Source of the DNA: Actinomycetota bacterium
GTDB lineage: Bacteria > Actinomycetota > Humimicrobiia > Humimicrobiales > Humimicrobiaceae
Assembly (NCBI GenBank): GCA_003567835.1
Contig: PWYO01000010.1
Location: 1-6,261, forward strand
Direction of reading: 5' to 3'
DNA: 6,261 nucleotides
Part shown: positions 1 to 6,253 of the stretch, one piece after another
Numbering within the stretch: the first letter of the stretch is position 1
Layout of the letters: the number at the start of each line of letters is the position of its first letter
Notes under the pieces: model-generated
Seen by the model: the letters and a program-made list of their open reading frames with translations, nothing else
Databases searched by the model: none
Told to the model about the DNA's origin: nothing
Made by a program: the position numbers and the translations under genes

Positions 1-110
1 TCCACTTCAGGTTCTTCAACGATTTGCGGTTCTGCGGTCGTGCAAGCAAAAGTAAAGCCAAGGATTATAGCTAAAATTATAATGGGTACAATAAATCTTA
101 TTTTTTTCAT
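1..110 (-). CDS. Lipoprotein, N-terminal fragment (runs off left edge)
   Basis: Only the first 36 or so codons are present. The translation starts MKKIRFIVPIIILAILGFTF and continues ACTTAEPQIVEEPEV. It shows a basic n-region, a hydrophobic stretch of about 15 residues and a cysteine at residue 22, followed by a Pro/Glu-rich stretch. This is the layout of a lipoprotein signal peptide: cleavage before Cys22, lipid attachment, then a flexible linker. The -3 to -1 residues (TFA) are a loose lipobox. The mature protein lies outside the window, so its function is unknown; a solute-binding protein is only one possibility. The start is ambiguous. A second in-frame ATG at 120-122 adds four residues but sits only 2 bases from the GGAGG on this strand, whereas the ATG at 108-110 is 14 bases away. 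I chose 110 because it gives the more typical signal peptide. Confidence 0.7.
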   Translation of the reverse strand, partial: MKKIRFIVPIIILAIILGFTFACTTAEPQIVEEPEV

Positions 111-144
111 AATTGCGAACATTCCCTCCTTTGTTTTTTACCAT

Positions 145-172
145 TTTATAACATTTTGTTTCGTTTTCTCAA
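145..172 (-). promoter_or_regulatory. Probable sigma-70-type promoter of the lipoprotein gene
   Basis: On the minus strand, TTGAGA (172-167) is followed after 16 bases by TATAAA (150-145). The -10 is preceded by TGT, giving an extended -10 (TGtTATAAA). Transcription would start near 138, leaving a leader of about 28 bases that contains the AAAGGAGGG ribosome binding site (about 124-132). A second extended -10 match on the same strand, TGCTATAAT (220-212), lies further upstream without a well-spaced -35. This is a motif match only. Confidence 0.5.
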
Positions 173-232
173 GGATTTTAATTTTGCCCTAGTTGTAGTC
201 AATAGGCTGAAATTATAGCAGTACTAAAAGCT

Positions 233-239
233 GGAGGGG
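233..239 (+). promoter_or_regulatory. Ribosome binding site before the decayed radical SAM gene
   Basis: GGAGGGG lies 5 to 7 bases before the ATG at 245, which is near-ideal spacing. It suggests that a real gene once started at 245, even though the reading frame is now wrecked. Confidence 0.5.
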
Positions 240-244
240 TCAAT

Positions 245-921
245 ATGACCAATAACCTAGCAGCAATGAACATAGTTGGACAACAAAATGATTTCCATGG
301 CTTCAAAATTTCCAGCCAACCGCTCAATGGAAGGGCTCAATGGTATTGCTGCACTTTGGTTTTTCTACAGCGGTTAGCCCAGAAATATGGAGAAGATTGC
401 CAGCGGGAATTTCCTGGATATGATGATCAGCAAAGGGACGGTAATTGGCTGGTATTTTCTTTACATGCCAGCAAACAATAGCCAAAGCCCTGACCGAATG
501 CCCGTGCTCGAACAGAGGCGGTATCTTTAGAAGCAGATACGGAAGAAGAAATCAATATTTGCTGTTGATTTCTTAAAATGCTGCTTATGTGAAGGGGTGT
601 ATGGCTGCAAAATGATATATTTGTATTAAATAAAAGGGCGATATTGCGCCATGCATTTTTGCGTTTTTTGACCAAAAAAAATATTTAAAGCAGCAGAAAG
701 GAATCCATGCACTGTAATTATTTTAAGAAAATATACAAAAAAACAAGCCTACAGCGATCATCGATATATCCCCTGCAGATCATCGCCGTTGCGAGATTTT
801 AAACGTTCTTTATAAGAATTGTAATATCGATCCCAATCATCCGGGTGCAGAAACCCTTATACAGCATGGAAAAATTAACGGTTATTCGGAGAAAATTAAG
901 CAACTGATTGACAGAGTCTGA
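245..921 (+). pseudogene. Decayed radical SAM protein gene (C-terminal half recognisable)
   Basis: No single frame is long, but pieces in different frames line up in order with a radical SAM family I know from memory. FGFSTAV (near 350-370) is followed in another frame by NMEKIASGNFLDMMISKG and GWYFLYMP (447-470), then EQRRYL (510-527) and IFAVDF (555-572). After another shift come DIAPCIFAFFD (640-672), QAYSDHRYIPC (about 743-775) and finally NIDPNHPGAETLI ending in EKIKQLIDRV and TGA (919-921). Family members carry matching blocks: GWYFxYMPxG, PTPEQR, IFxxDFxNDG, GDVEPCxF and THPGAExL. In-frame stops at 528-530, 627-629 and 724-726, plus at least three frame changes, show it is dead. The CxxxCxxC cluster motif is not visible, so roughly the N-terminal half has been deleted. 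The frame starting at the ATG at 245 (MTNNLAAMNIVG) may be the old N-terminus joined across that deletion, or unrelated. Family assignment is from memory; pseudogene status is directly visible. Confidence 0.7.
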
Positions 922-1146
922 AAAAGAAGGATAAATTTAAAAAAATTGATGCTTCGAAGCCTGCGCTGTCCAATAATGATTGTAAATATTTTGTATATTA
1001 TTGTAGGGATTGAACATGGGTAATGTATTAAATAATAGTTATATCCTGACTTTGACAGCAAAAATGGACCAAAAAGGCCCAAACCCTTGCCGGTACCAGG
1101 ATTGCAAGCCTTCAGCGATTGTCAAAAATAGGTGGTATATAGGCTC

Positions 1147-1953
1147 ATTTTTGCTTTGAGCCAAAATATTTTTAATCTCTGCCCTGAGCAGCCTCTTACG
1201 GGCAAAATCAATGCCCAGGGCTTCACCTACAGTATTGGATGCCTTGTTTCTGCAATCAAAAAGTTACCGGTTGCCCTGTTTATTATAGCAGGAATGATAT
1301 CAAGGCAGGAGATGATCTTTTCCAGAGCATATTAAGGCCCTGTTTTTTGACCATAAGCCTTATGGTAACCAGCGCCCTAAAGCAGGCAAGAAAGCGGGCC
1401 CCTATACGATCCTCCCCGGACGCATATACCGGCCGGGCCTTGATGGTGGCCTTGGTGATTTTGAACATATCCTCAATTTTTTATAGTCAAGACTAGGCAT
1501 TAATGATATCCCGAAAGCTTTTTATCAAGCTCGCTGACAACTCATGCAAAATATCCGTCGCATCCTTTATCTTCGGCCGGTTTTTCTAAATCAAAGCTTG
1601 GCCTTCTAGCCTTTGCGATCCCGCCTGCATGCATGTCAAAGCAAGCATCTTTTGCATGCTTGACTGCCCCGCAGCTTGTGGCCATCTCATATTTTGACGG
1701 AGCGGCTACAGGCTGCATTGCCTTTTTACCCAACGCACTTCTTTATGCTTTTGCCTTGTCAGCATACTTTTTGGCCCAAAGTTTTTTTATATCCGATCTT
1801 CTTGGCCTTGCCGCCGCTATTTATGCTGACATTGATCTCTCTTGCTGTCACCGTTGATTTTATCTTAAATGATGGCCAGCATTGATTTTTTGGTCCCTCG
1901 CTGGTTTTTTTATTGAACCTGTTATCTAAAGAGCGTGCGCATAATTCCATCAT
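1147..1953 (-). pseudogene. IS1634-type transposase remnant, multiply frameshifted
   Basis: Read on the minus strand, four successive segments in different frames resemble the C-terminal half of an IS1634-family (IS4-like DDE) transposase. Segment one contains FKIKSTVTAREINVS (about 1868-1824). Segment two reads WAKKYADKAKA, a stop (1745-1743), RSALGKKAMQPVAAPSKYEM, then EDKGCDGYFA, a TGA (1544-1542) and VVSELDKKLSGYH. Segment three is IEDMFKITKATIKARPVY followed by ARFLACFRALVTIRLM. Segment four is VGEALGIDFARKRLL and EIKNILAQSKN. Family members have the same order: a KYAxKAKAER block, YDGYYAI, then WxIEDxFRITKS with the catalytic Glu, then RPVYV and AHFLICFxAL, then a C-terminal basic stretch. 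The parts carrying the two catalytic Asp residues are missing. The last frame stays open to a stop at 1041-1039, but family similarity ends near 1147. At least three frameshifts and two internal stops make it non-functional. Terminal inverted repeats were not established. Confidence 0.78.
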
Positions 1954-2140
1954 AAGGGAAGTTTTCTCAATAGTCAGTGAGCATTACCCGGCAGGCAAAA
2001 ACAATGTGATGGCTCACTGGTGAACTAGAGGGAGCAGGTGGCAAAACCCCTATCAGAAAAATGTAGCTTCATTTTCATATTTTTTGTAAAATGAATACCA
2101 TTGTAAAAGATGTTCATTGATTTAAAAAACCAAGCTATCA
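1954..2140. other. Noncoding spacer between IS remnant and biotin ligase operon
   Basis: No supportable gene lies here. The left part (1975-2019) has an 8-base inverted repeat. The right part (from about 2055) is strongly AT-rich and should contain the promoter of the downstream operon. The stretch 922-1146, left of the IS remnant, is likewise without a recognisable gene; its only structure is a perfect 10-base palindrome, GCTTCGAAGC (951-960), and a short hairpin, GGCTCA/TGAGCC (1142-1147 and 1157-1162). Confidence 0.5.
2068..2095 (+). promoter_or_regulatory. Inverted repeat and possible -10 upstream of birA
   Basis: TTCATTTT (2068-2075) and AAAATGAA (2088-2095) form a perfect 8-base inverted repeat with a 12-base spacer, ending 45 bases before the birA start. 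A -10-like TAAAAT (2087-2092) overlaps the right arm, and 17 bases upstream of it is TAGCTT (2064-2069), a poor -35. If the promoter is real, the repeat would be well placed as an operator. It does not match the TTGTAAAC-type BirA operator or any other operator I recognise. AT-rich chance repeats are common, so confidence is low. Confidence 0.3.
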
Positions 2141-2872
2141 ATGTATGTTAAAAAAATACACCTTAAAAAAATTGGATCAACCAATGATTTCGCATTGCAA
2201 AATATGGACAGCTTAGAAGATAAGACTGTAATTTTTGCGGATATGCAGACCCAGGGCAAAGGAAGAAATGAACGTATTTGGATTTCAGAAAGAAATAATC
2301 TGTTTGTTTCTTTGGTATTAAAACCTGATTATGATATGGATAAAAAAAATACACTTCATTCTCTTACACATTACAGTGCTGTTGTGTTGGCAAGAATCCT
2401 TGAAAAAAACTATTCTGTTAAACCTGCAATCAAATGGCCCAATGATATACTCATTGATGGTAAGAAAATAGCTGGTATACTGGTAGAATCGGTTGTTCAG
2501 GGAAAGTGCCTTCAGGGAGTCATAGTTGGAATAGGAGTGAATCTAAACTACAGACAAAACCAATTAGAAAAAATAGACCAGCCTGCTACCTCATTGAATG
2601 TTTTGGTAAAAAAAGAAATAAGCAGGGATCAATTTTTAAAATATCTGGTCAGGGAGTTTTTTTCACAATATGAAGAATTGCTGGAAAAAGGTTTTCAGTT
2701 GATTAAAAAAGAATACATCAGCTACAGTATGTTTTTGGATAAGAACATAAAAGTTATTGTTTTTGACCAATCGTATCAGGGCATTGCCAAAAAAATTGAT
2801 GATACTGGCTGCCTTGTAATGGATTGTAGGGGAGAACAAAAGATTATTAATATAGGTGATATGATATGTTGA
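2141..2872 (+). CDS. birA: Biotin--[acetyl-CoA-carboxylase] ligase, no HTH domain
   Basis: This enzyme makes biotinyl-5'-AMP from biotin and ATP and transfers biotin to a lysine of a biotin carrier domain, here most likely OadA Lys562. The 243 residues begin directly with the catalytic domain: STN (13-15), the biotinyl-AMP loop GKGRNERIW (39-47), KWPND (98-102), GKKIAGILVES (107-117) whose Lys109 matches E. coli Lys183, and GIGVN (130-134). A small C-terminal beta domain follows (about 195-243). The N-terminal winged-helix domain of the repressor-type (group II) BirA is absent, so self-regulation by DNA binding is not expected. The loop differs from consensus GRGRxGRxW: Glu44 replaces a Gly, while the Arg matching E. 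coli Arg118 is kept (Arg42). The ATG at 2141 is the only plausible start, because a stop lies in frame at 2123-2125; it has no clear Shine-Dalgarno. The gene overlaps the next one by 7 bases. Confidence 0.93.
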   Translation: MYVKKIHLKKIGSTNDFALQNMDSLEDKTVIFADMQTQGKGRNERIWISERNNLFVSLVLKPDYDMDKKNTLHSLTHYSAVVLARILEKNYSVKPAIKWPNDILIDGKKIAGILVESVVQGKCLQGVIVGIGVNLNYRQNQLEKIDQPATSLNVLVKKEISRDQFLKYLVREFFSQYEELLEKGFQLIKKEYISYSMFLDKNIKVIVFDQSYQGIAKKIDDTGCLVMDCRGEQKIINIGDMIC

Positions 2873-3078
2873 TCCAGGGTCTTATCGTTATGCTTATTGG
2901 CATGGCAACTGTTTTTTTGTTTTTGGGGATTATGGTAATACTGATGAATTCTACTGCTTTTTTTATGAAATTTTTCCCTGAAGAGAAGCATTCTGTTAGC
3001 CCTAAAACCGAACAAAAACCGGGGCTTGAAGAAATCGCAATAGCAGTTGCTGCCATTAAAAAATCAATGAAAAATTAA
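2866..3078 (+). CDS. oadG: Oxaloacetate decarboxylase gamma chain (OadG family)
   Basis: This is a small membrane subunit of the sodium-pumping decarboxylase, thought to anchor the alpha chain to the beta chain and assist assembly. The 70 residues have one N-terminal membrane helix (about 4-28) with the family pattern GLIVMLIGMATVFLFLGIMV, and then a charged cytoplasmic tail. The tail ends in EEIAIAVAAIKKSMK, the short amphipathic segment usual at the end of this family. The His-containing zinc-binding C-terminus described for enterobacterial OadG is absent; the tail has a single His (residue 42). AGGTGA (2854-2859) lies 6 bases before the ATG and inside the end of birA, and the overlap ATGTTGA suggests translational coupling. 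The assignment rests on the pattern and on its place directly before oadA; short subunits diverge quickly, so gamma subunits of related decarboxylases (for example MmdD-like) cannot be excluded by sequence alone. Confidence 0.85.
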   Translation: MLIQGLIVMLIGMATVFLFLGIMVILMNSTAFFMKFFPEEKHSVSPKTEQKPGLEEIAIAVAAIKKSMKN

Positions 3079-3084
3079 TTCAAC

Positions 3085-3089
3085 GGGAG
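3085..3089 (+). promoter_or_regulatory. Ribosome binding site that fixes the GTG start of oadA
   Basis: GGGAG lies 8 bases upstream of GTG at 3098-3100. The next in-frame ATG is codon 9, which would remove the strand leading into the active-site RD motif and would sit too far from this site, so GTG is the better start. Confidence 0.7.
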
Positions 3090-3097
3090 TTTAAAAG

Positions 3098-4888
3098 GTG
3101 GCAAAAAAAGCAATAAAAGTAATGAATCTTTCTTTTAGGGATGGTTTCCAATCAATTTATGGGGCCAGGGTTTTAACCAAAGATTATTTGCCGGCAATAG
3201 AAGCTGCCCGAGAGGCAGGCTTTAATCATTTTGAAGCGGGCGGCGGAGCCATGTTCCAGTCATTGTATTTTTACTGCAATGAAGATGCCTTTAAAGCCAT
3301 GGAGGCTTTCAGGGAAGCAGCCGGTCCAGAGGCCAATCTTCAAACCCTGGCCAGGGGAGTCAATGTGGTCGGCCTGGATTCACAGCCAAGGGATATAATC
3401 AGGCTTCATGCAAAACTTTTCAAAAAACATGGGATTACCACGATTAGGAACTTCGATGCATTAAATGATGTCAATAACCTTATTTATAGCGGCCAGTCCA
3501 TAGTTGATGCAGGACTGAAACATGAAGTAGTCGTGACCATGATGGCGCTTCCCAGAGGATGCAAGGGCGCGCATGATGCAAAATTTTATACAGGTGTGCT
3601 AAGGAATATTTTAGATGCAGAAATCCCGTTTAGTTCTGTATGTTTTAAGGATGCCTCGGGCACTTCCACCCCTGCAATCGTTTTTGAGACAATAAAGTCA
3701 GCGCGTAAGATGTTACCTGAAGGCACACATTTGAGATTCCATACCCATGAAACAGCTGGCTGCAGTATATTGTGCCATAAGGCTGCGCTTGATGCTGGCG
3801 CTGATGGCATAGATCTTGCCATGGCCCCGGTGTCAGGGGGGACATCACATGCTGATATTGTTACCATGTGGCATGCATTAAGGGGGACCGAATATGATCT
3901 TGGCGTAGACATCGATAAAGTCCTTGAAGCTGAGATGATCTTTAAGGACTGCATGAAAGATTATTTTTTCCCTCCTGAAGCCCAGAAAGTGGAGCCGCTC
4001 ATACCTTTTTCACCCATGCCGGGCGGAGCGCTTACCGCCAATACCCAGATGATGAGGGACAATAATATAATGGATAAATTTACTGACGTTATAGACGCAA
4101 TGGGTGAAGTAGTAAAGAAGGGCGGATATGGTACCAGCGTAACGCCTGTTTCCCAGTTTTATTTCCAGCAGGCATTTAACAATGTAATGTTTGGGCCATG
4201 GAAAAAAATAGCAATGGGGTATGGGAAAATGGTTCTTGGCTACTATGGGAAAACACCTGTGGAACCCGACCCTGATATCGTAAGCATATCCTCCGAGCAA
4301 TTAAATTTGTCCCCAACCAAAGAAATACCCATGGATATTGATGGGAGGAATCCTGAAAAAGGCATTGAGGCAGCGAAAAAAATGCTTACTGAAAATAAAA
4401 TAGAAATCACCGACGAAAATATTTTTATAGCCGCTACCTGCAAGGAAAAAGGGATTGCTTTCCTGAAGGGTGAAGGAAAAGTAATGGTCAGGAAGCAAAA
4501 AAGACAGACTGAACAAAAAGCAGAAGGCTACACTGTAAGCATAGGCAATCATAAGTATTCGGTTTCTTTTGACGGAGACAATGCCATCGTAAATGGTAAA
4601 AAATACAATGTCTCTGTAAAGGAAGGGATCGAAGAGACCAAGGCATTGGTATCCGAAAAAGACGAGACAGCGGATTCTGTAACCATTAAAGCACCCATGC
4701 CCGGGTCAGTATTCAAAATATTGGTCAACGCAGGCGATGCGGTAGATGAGGGGGATGTGGTCATTATACTGGAGGCAATGAAAATGGAAATAGAAATAAA
4801 ATCAGCTGTTTCCGGAACTGTTTCCTCTGTGCTTATAACCCCCGGCCAGCAGATAACCGCAGGGCAGGATTTAATTTCTATTAATTAG
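3098..4888 (+). CDS. oadA: Oxaloacetate decarboxylase alpha chain (carboxyltransferase + biotin carrier)
   Basis: This soluble subunit transfers the carboxyl group of a 2-oxoacid, expected to be oxaloacetate, to biotin, releasing pyruvate; carboxybiotin then swings to OadB. Residues about 5-280 form the HMGL-like TIM barrel. Metal ligands are recognisable as Asp15 (FRDGFQS), carbamylated Lys184 (CFKDASG), His215 and His217 (FHTHETAG). Other substrate-site candidates are Arg14, Gln18, Arg86 (LARGVN) and Thr349 (SVTPVSQ). A conserved carboxylase/decarboxylase helical region (about 285-465) includes MPGGALTAN (307-315). A Lys/Glu-rich linker leads to a biotinyl domain (about 527-596) with EAMKM, biotin on Lys562. 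No biotin carboxylase domain is present, which argues against full pyruvate carboxylase; automatic annotation may call it pyruvate carboxylase subunit B (PycB). The His of the usual RDAHQS motif is Phe17, and ESWGGATF is replaced by EAGGGAMF, marking a divergent subfamily. Length 596 is normal for OadA. The start is GTG. Confidence 0.93.
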   Translation: MAKKAIKVMNLSFRDGFQSIYGARVLTKDYLPAIEAAREAGFNHFEAGGGAMFQSLYFYCNEDAFKAMEAFREAAGPEANLQTLARGVNVVGLDSQPRDIIRLHAKLFKKHGITTIRNFDALNDVNNLIYSGQSIVDAGLKHEVVVTMMALPRGCKGAHDAKFYTGVLRNILDAEIPFSSVCFKDASGTSTPAIVFETIKSARKMLPEGTHLRFHTHETAGCSILCHKAALDAGADGIDLAMAPVSGGTSHADIVTMWHALRGTEYDLGVDIDKVLEAEMIFKDCMKDYFFPPEAQKVEPLIPFSPMPGGALTANTQMMRDNNIMDKFTDVIDAMGEVVKKGGYGTSVTPVSQFYFQQAFNNVMFGPWKKIAMGYGKMVLGYYGKTPVEPDPDIVSISSEQLNLSPTKEIPMDIDGRNPEKGIEAAKKMLTENKIEITDENIFIAATCKEKGIAFLKGEGKVMVRKQKRQTEQKAEGYTVSIGNHKYSVSFDGDNAIVNGKKYNVSVKEGIEETKALVSEKDETADSVTIKAPMPGSVFKILVNAGDAVDEGDVVIILEAMKMEIEIKSAVSGTVSSVLITPGQQITAGQDLISIN

Positions 4889-4890
4889 TC

Positions 4891-4895
4891 AGGAG
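4891..4895 (+). promoter_or_regulatory. Ribosome binding site of oadB
   Basis: AGGAG lies 6 bases before the ATG at 4902, within the 13-base gap after the oadA stop codon. It supports the chosen start and translation from the shared transcript. Confidence 0.7.
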
Positions 4896-4901
4896 AGTAA
4901 A

Positions 4902-6038
4902 ATGCAGTTGACAGACGCATTACATACCATATGGAGGTCTACTGGCCTCATAAATTTTACTGTAGGCCAGATATCTATGATTGCTATAGGCCTTCTTTTG
5001 ATATGGCTTGCAATAAAAAAAGGTTTCGAGCCCCTTTTGCTGCTGCCTATAGGTTTTGGCGGTATTCTGGCTAATGTCCCTATTGCAGATATTGCAGGTG
5101 CGGGTTTTCTGGGTATGATCTATGAATTTGGAATAGAGACAGCCATATTTCCGCTGTTAATATTTTTAGGCGTTGGAGCCATGACTGACTTTGGCCCTTT
5201 GATTGCCAACCCAAAAACTGCTTTACTTGGTGCTGCAGCACAGTTTGGTATTTTTTCCACGTTTTTTGGCGCTCTTCTTTTAACCAGATATCTTGGTTTT
5301 GACTTTGGCATAAAGGATGCCGCCTCGATTGGGATCATAGGAGGCGCTGATGGCCCTACTGCAATATTCATTGCCTCAAAATTATCTCCAAATCTATTGG
5401 GGGCTATTGCTGTTGCTGCTTATTCATATATGGCATTGGTACCCATCATACAGCCGCCTATCATGAGATTATTTACCACAAAGCATGAAAGAATCATAAA
5501 AATGAAACAGCTCAGGCATGTTTCTAAAAGAGAAAAGATTTTTTTTCCAATATTGATCTTTCTTTTGTGTGTTATATTGTTGCCGGATGCAACACCGCTT
5601 ATAGGAATGCTCATGTTTGGAAACCTGCTAAAAGAATGTGCAGTGGTTGATCGCCTTTCAAAAACTGCCCAGAATGAGCTTATCAATATAGTTACTATAC
5701 TCCTCGGACTTGCTATTGGATCAAGGCTGCAGGCTGATAAATTTTTGACTGTGGAGACACTTGGAATTATCCTATTGGGCCTTTTTGCTTTTTCCATAGG
5801 CACAGCTTCAGGTGTAATACTGGCAAAAATTATGAATTTGCTGTCCAAGGATAAAATTAACCCTCTCATTGGAGCTGCTGGAGTTTCTGCAGTTCCAATG
5901 GCTGCAAGGGTGGCTAGCAAGATTGGGCTGCAGGAAAATTCTGATAATTATATGCTTATGCATGCTATGGGTCCCAATGTGGCAGGCGTAATAGGTTCAG
6001 CAGCTGCTGCAGGGGTATTGCTTGCACTCCTGGCATAA
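4902..6038 (+). CDS. oadB: Sodium ion-translocating decarboxylase beta chain (OadB family)
   Basis: This integral membrane subunit decarboxylates carboxybiotin and uses the energy to export Na+, consuming a proton. The 378 residues are mostly hydrophobic, with roughly ten membrane segments and one long basic loop (about 193-211). The family's key motif GIIGGADGPTAIF (144-156) contains Asp150, which corresponds to the Na+-binding Asp203 of Klebsiella OadB. AYSYMALVPIIQPP (173-186), SAVPMAARV (329-337) and the C-terminal GPNVAGVIGSAAAAGV (357-372) are also typical conserved stretches. The length matches the shorter beta chains of anaerobes rather than the 433-residue Klebsiella form. The same subunit type serves oxaloacetate, methylmalonyl-CoA and glutaconyl-CoA decarboxylases, so substrate identity comes from the OadA next door. 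It is the last gene of the operon; no gene follows within 223 bases. No frameshift or missing key residue is apparent. Confidence 0.95.
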   Translation: MQLTDALHTIWRSTGLINFTVGQISMIAIGLLLIWLAIKKGFEPLLLLPIGFGGILANVPIADIAGAGFLGMIYEFGIETAIFPLLIFLGVGAMTDFGPLIANPKTALLGAAAQFGIFSTFFGALLLTRYLGFDFGIKDAASIGIIGGADGPTAIFIASKLSPNLLGAIAVAAYSYMALVPIIQPPIMRLFTTKHERIIKMKQLRHVSKREKIFFPILIFLLCVILLPDATPLIGMLMFGNLLKECAVVDRLSKTAQNELINIVTILLGLAIGSRLQADKFLTVETLGIILLGLFAFSIGTASGVILAKIMNLLSKDKINPLIGAAGVSAVPMAARVASKIGLQENSDNYMLMHAMGPNVAGVIGSAAAAGVLLALLA

Positions 6039-6052
6039 GCCTATGTTGGCAC

Positions 6053-6076
6053 TAAAGGTTCCCATTGCCTTTATTT
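6053..6076 (+). terminator. Weak candidate terminator after oadB
   Basis: TAAAGG (6053-6058) and CCTTTA (6068-6073) could pair as a 6-base stem with a 9-base loop, followed by TTT. The stem is short and AT-rich and the T run is brief, so this is at best a weak intrinsic terminator. No stronger hairpin with a T tract was found directly after the oadB stop codon. Confidence 0.25.
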
Positions 6077-6191
6077 CAGCCTTTATTTATTCTTTGGAAA
6101 TGAAGAATACTTAGGGCATAGGGAAGCCAATGAAGGCGTTACATTCGTTTATAATACTTAAAAGATTTGCTTTAAAAGAACAAGGTATAGT

Positions 6192-6231
6192 ATTGAAAAT
6201 ACTTAGATTTACGCAAAAAGTATTTTTCAAT
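6192..6231. repeat. Imperfect inverted repeat before the next gene
   Basis: ATTGAAAATACTT (6192-6204) and AAGTATTTTTCAAT (6218-6231) pair over 13 bases with one extra T, around a 13-base loop. It lies about 25 bases before the ribosome binding site at the right edge, so it may be an operator or leader hairpin of the following gene. It is not followed by a T run, so it is not a classic terminator. Confidence 0.4.
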
Positions 6232-6253
6232 TGCAGATAGCATAGTAACATTA

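Noticed and set aside
245..481. Open frame of 78 residues with a strong ribosome binding site
   Set aside because: Its middle is the radical SAM sequence read out of frame; the family-like peptide appears in the other two frames over the same bases, so the frame is a product of decay and not a functional small protein.
427..675. Minus-strand open frame of 82 residues
   Set aside because: It is antisense to the best-preserved part of the radical SAM pseudogene, and I recognise nothing in its translation.
1142..1162. GGCTCA/TGAGCC hairpin as a terminator
   Set aside because: The stem is only 6 bases and lies over the transposase C-terminal codons; no T run follows directly on either strand.
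1633..1885. Plus-strand hydrophobic frames that look like small membrane proteins
   Set aside because: They are the complement of the Lys/Ala-rich transposase segment on the minus strand, which gives apparent hydrophobicity; there is no ribosome binding site.
3586..3954. Minus-strand open frame of 122 residues inside oadA
   Set aside because: It is antisense to the conserved metal-binding half of OadA and has no recognisable domain.
5420..5920. Minus-strand open frame of 166 residues inside oadB
   Set aside because: It is a shadow of the strongly conserved OadB sequence on the plus strand.
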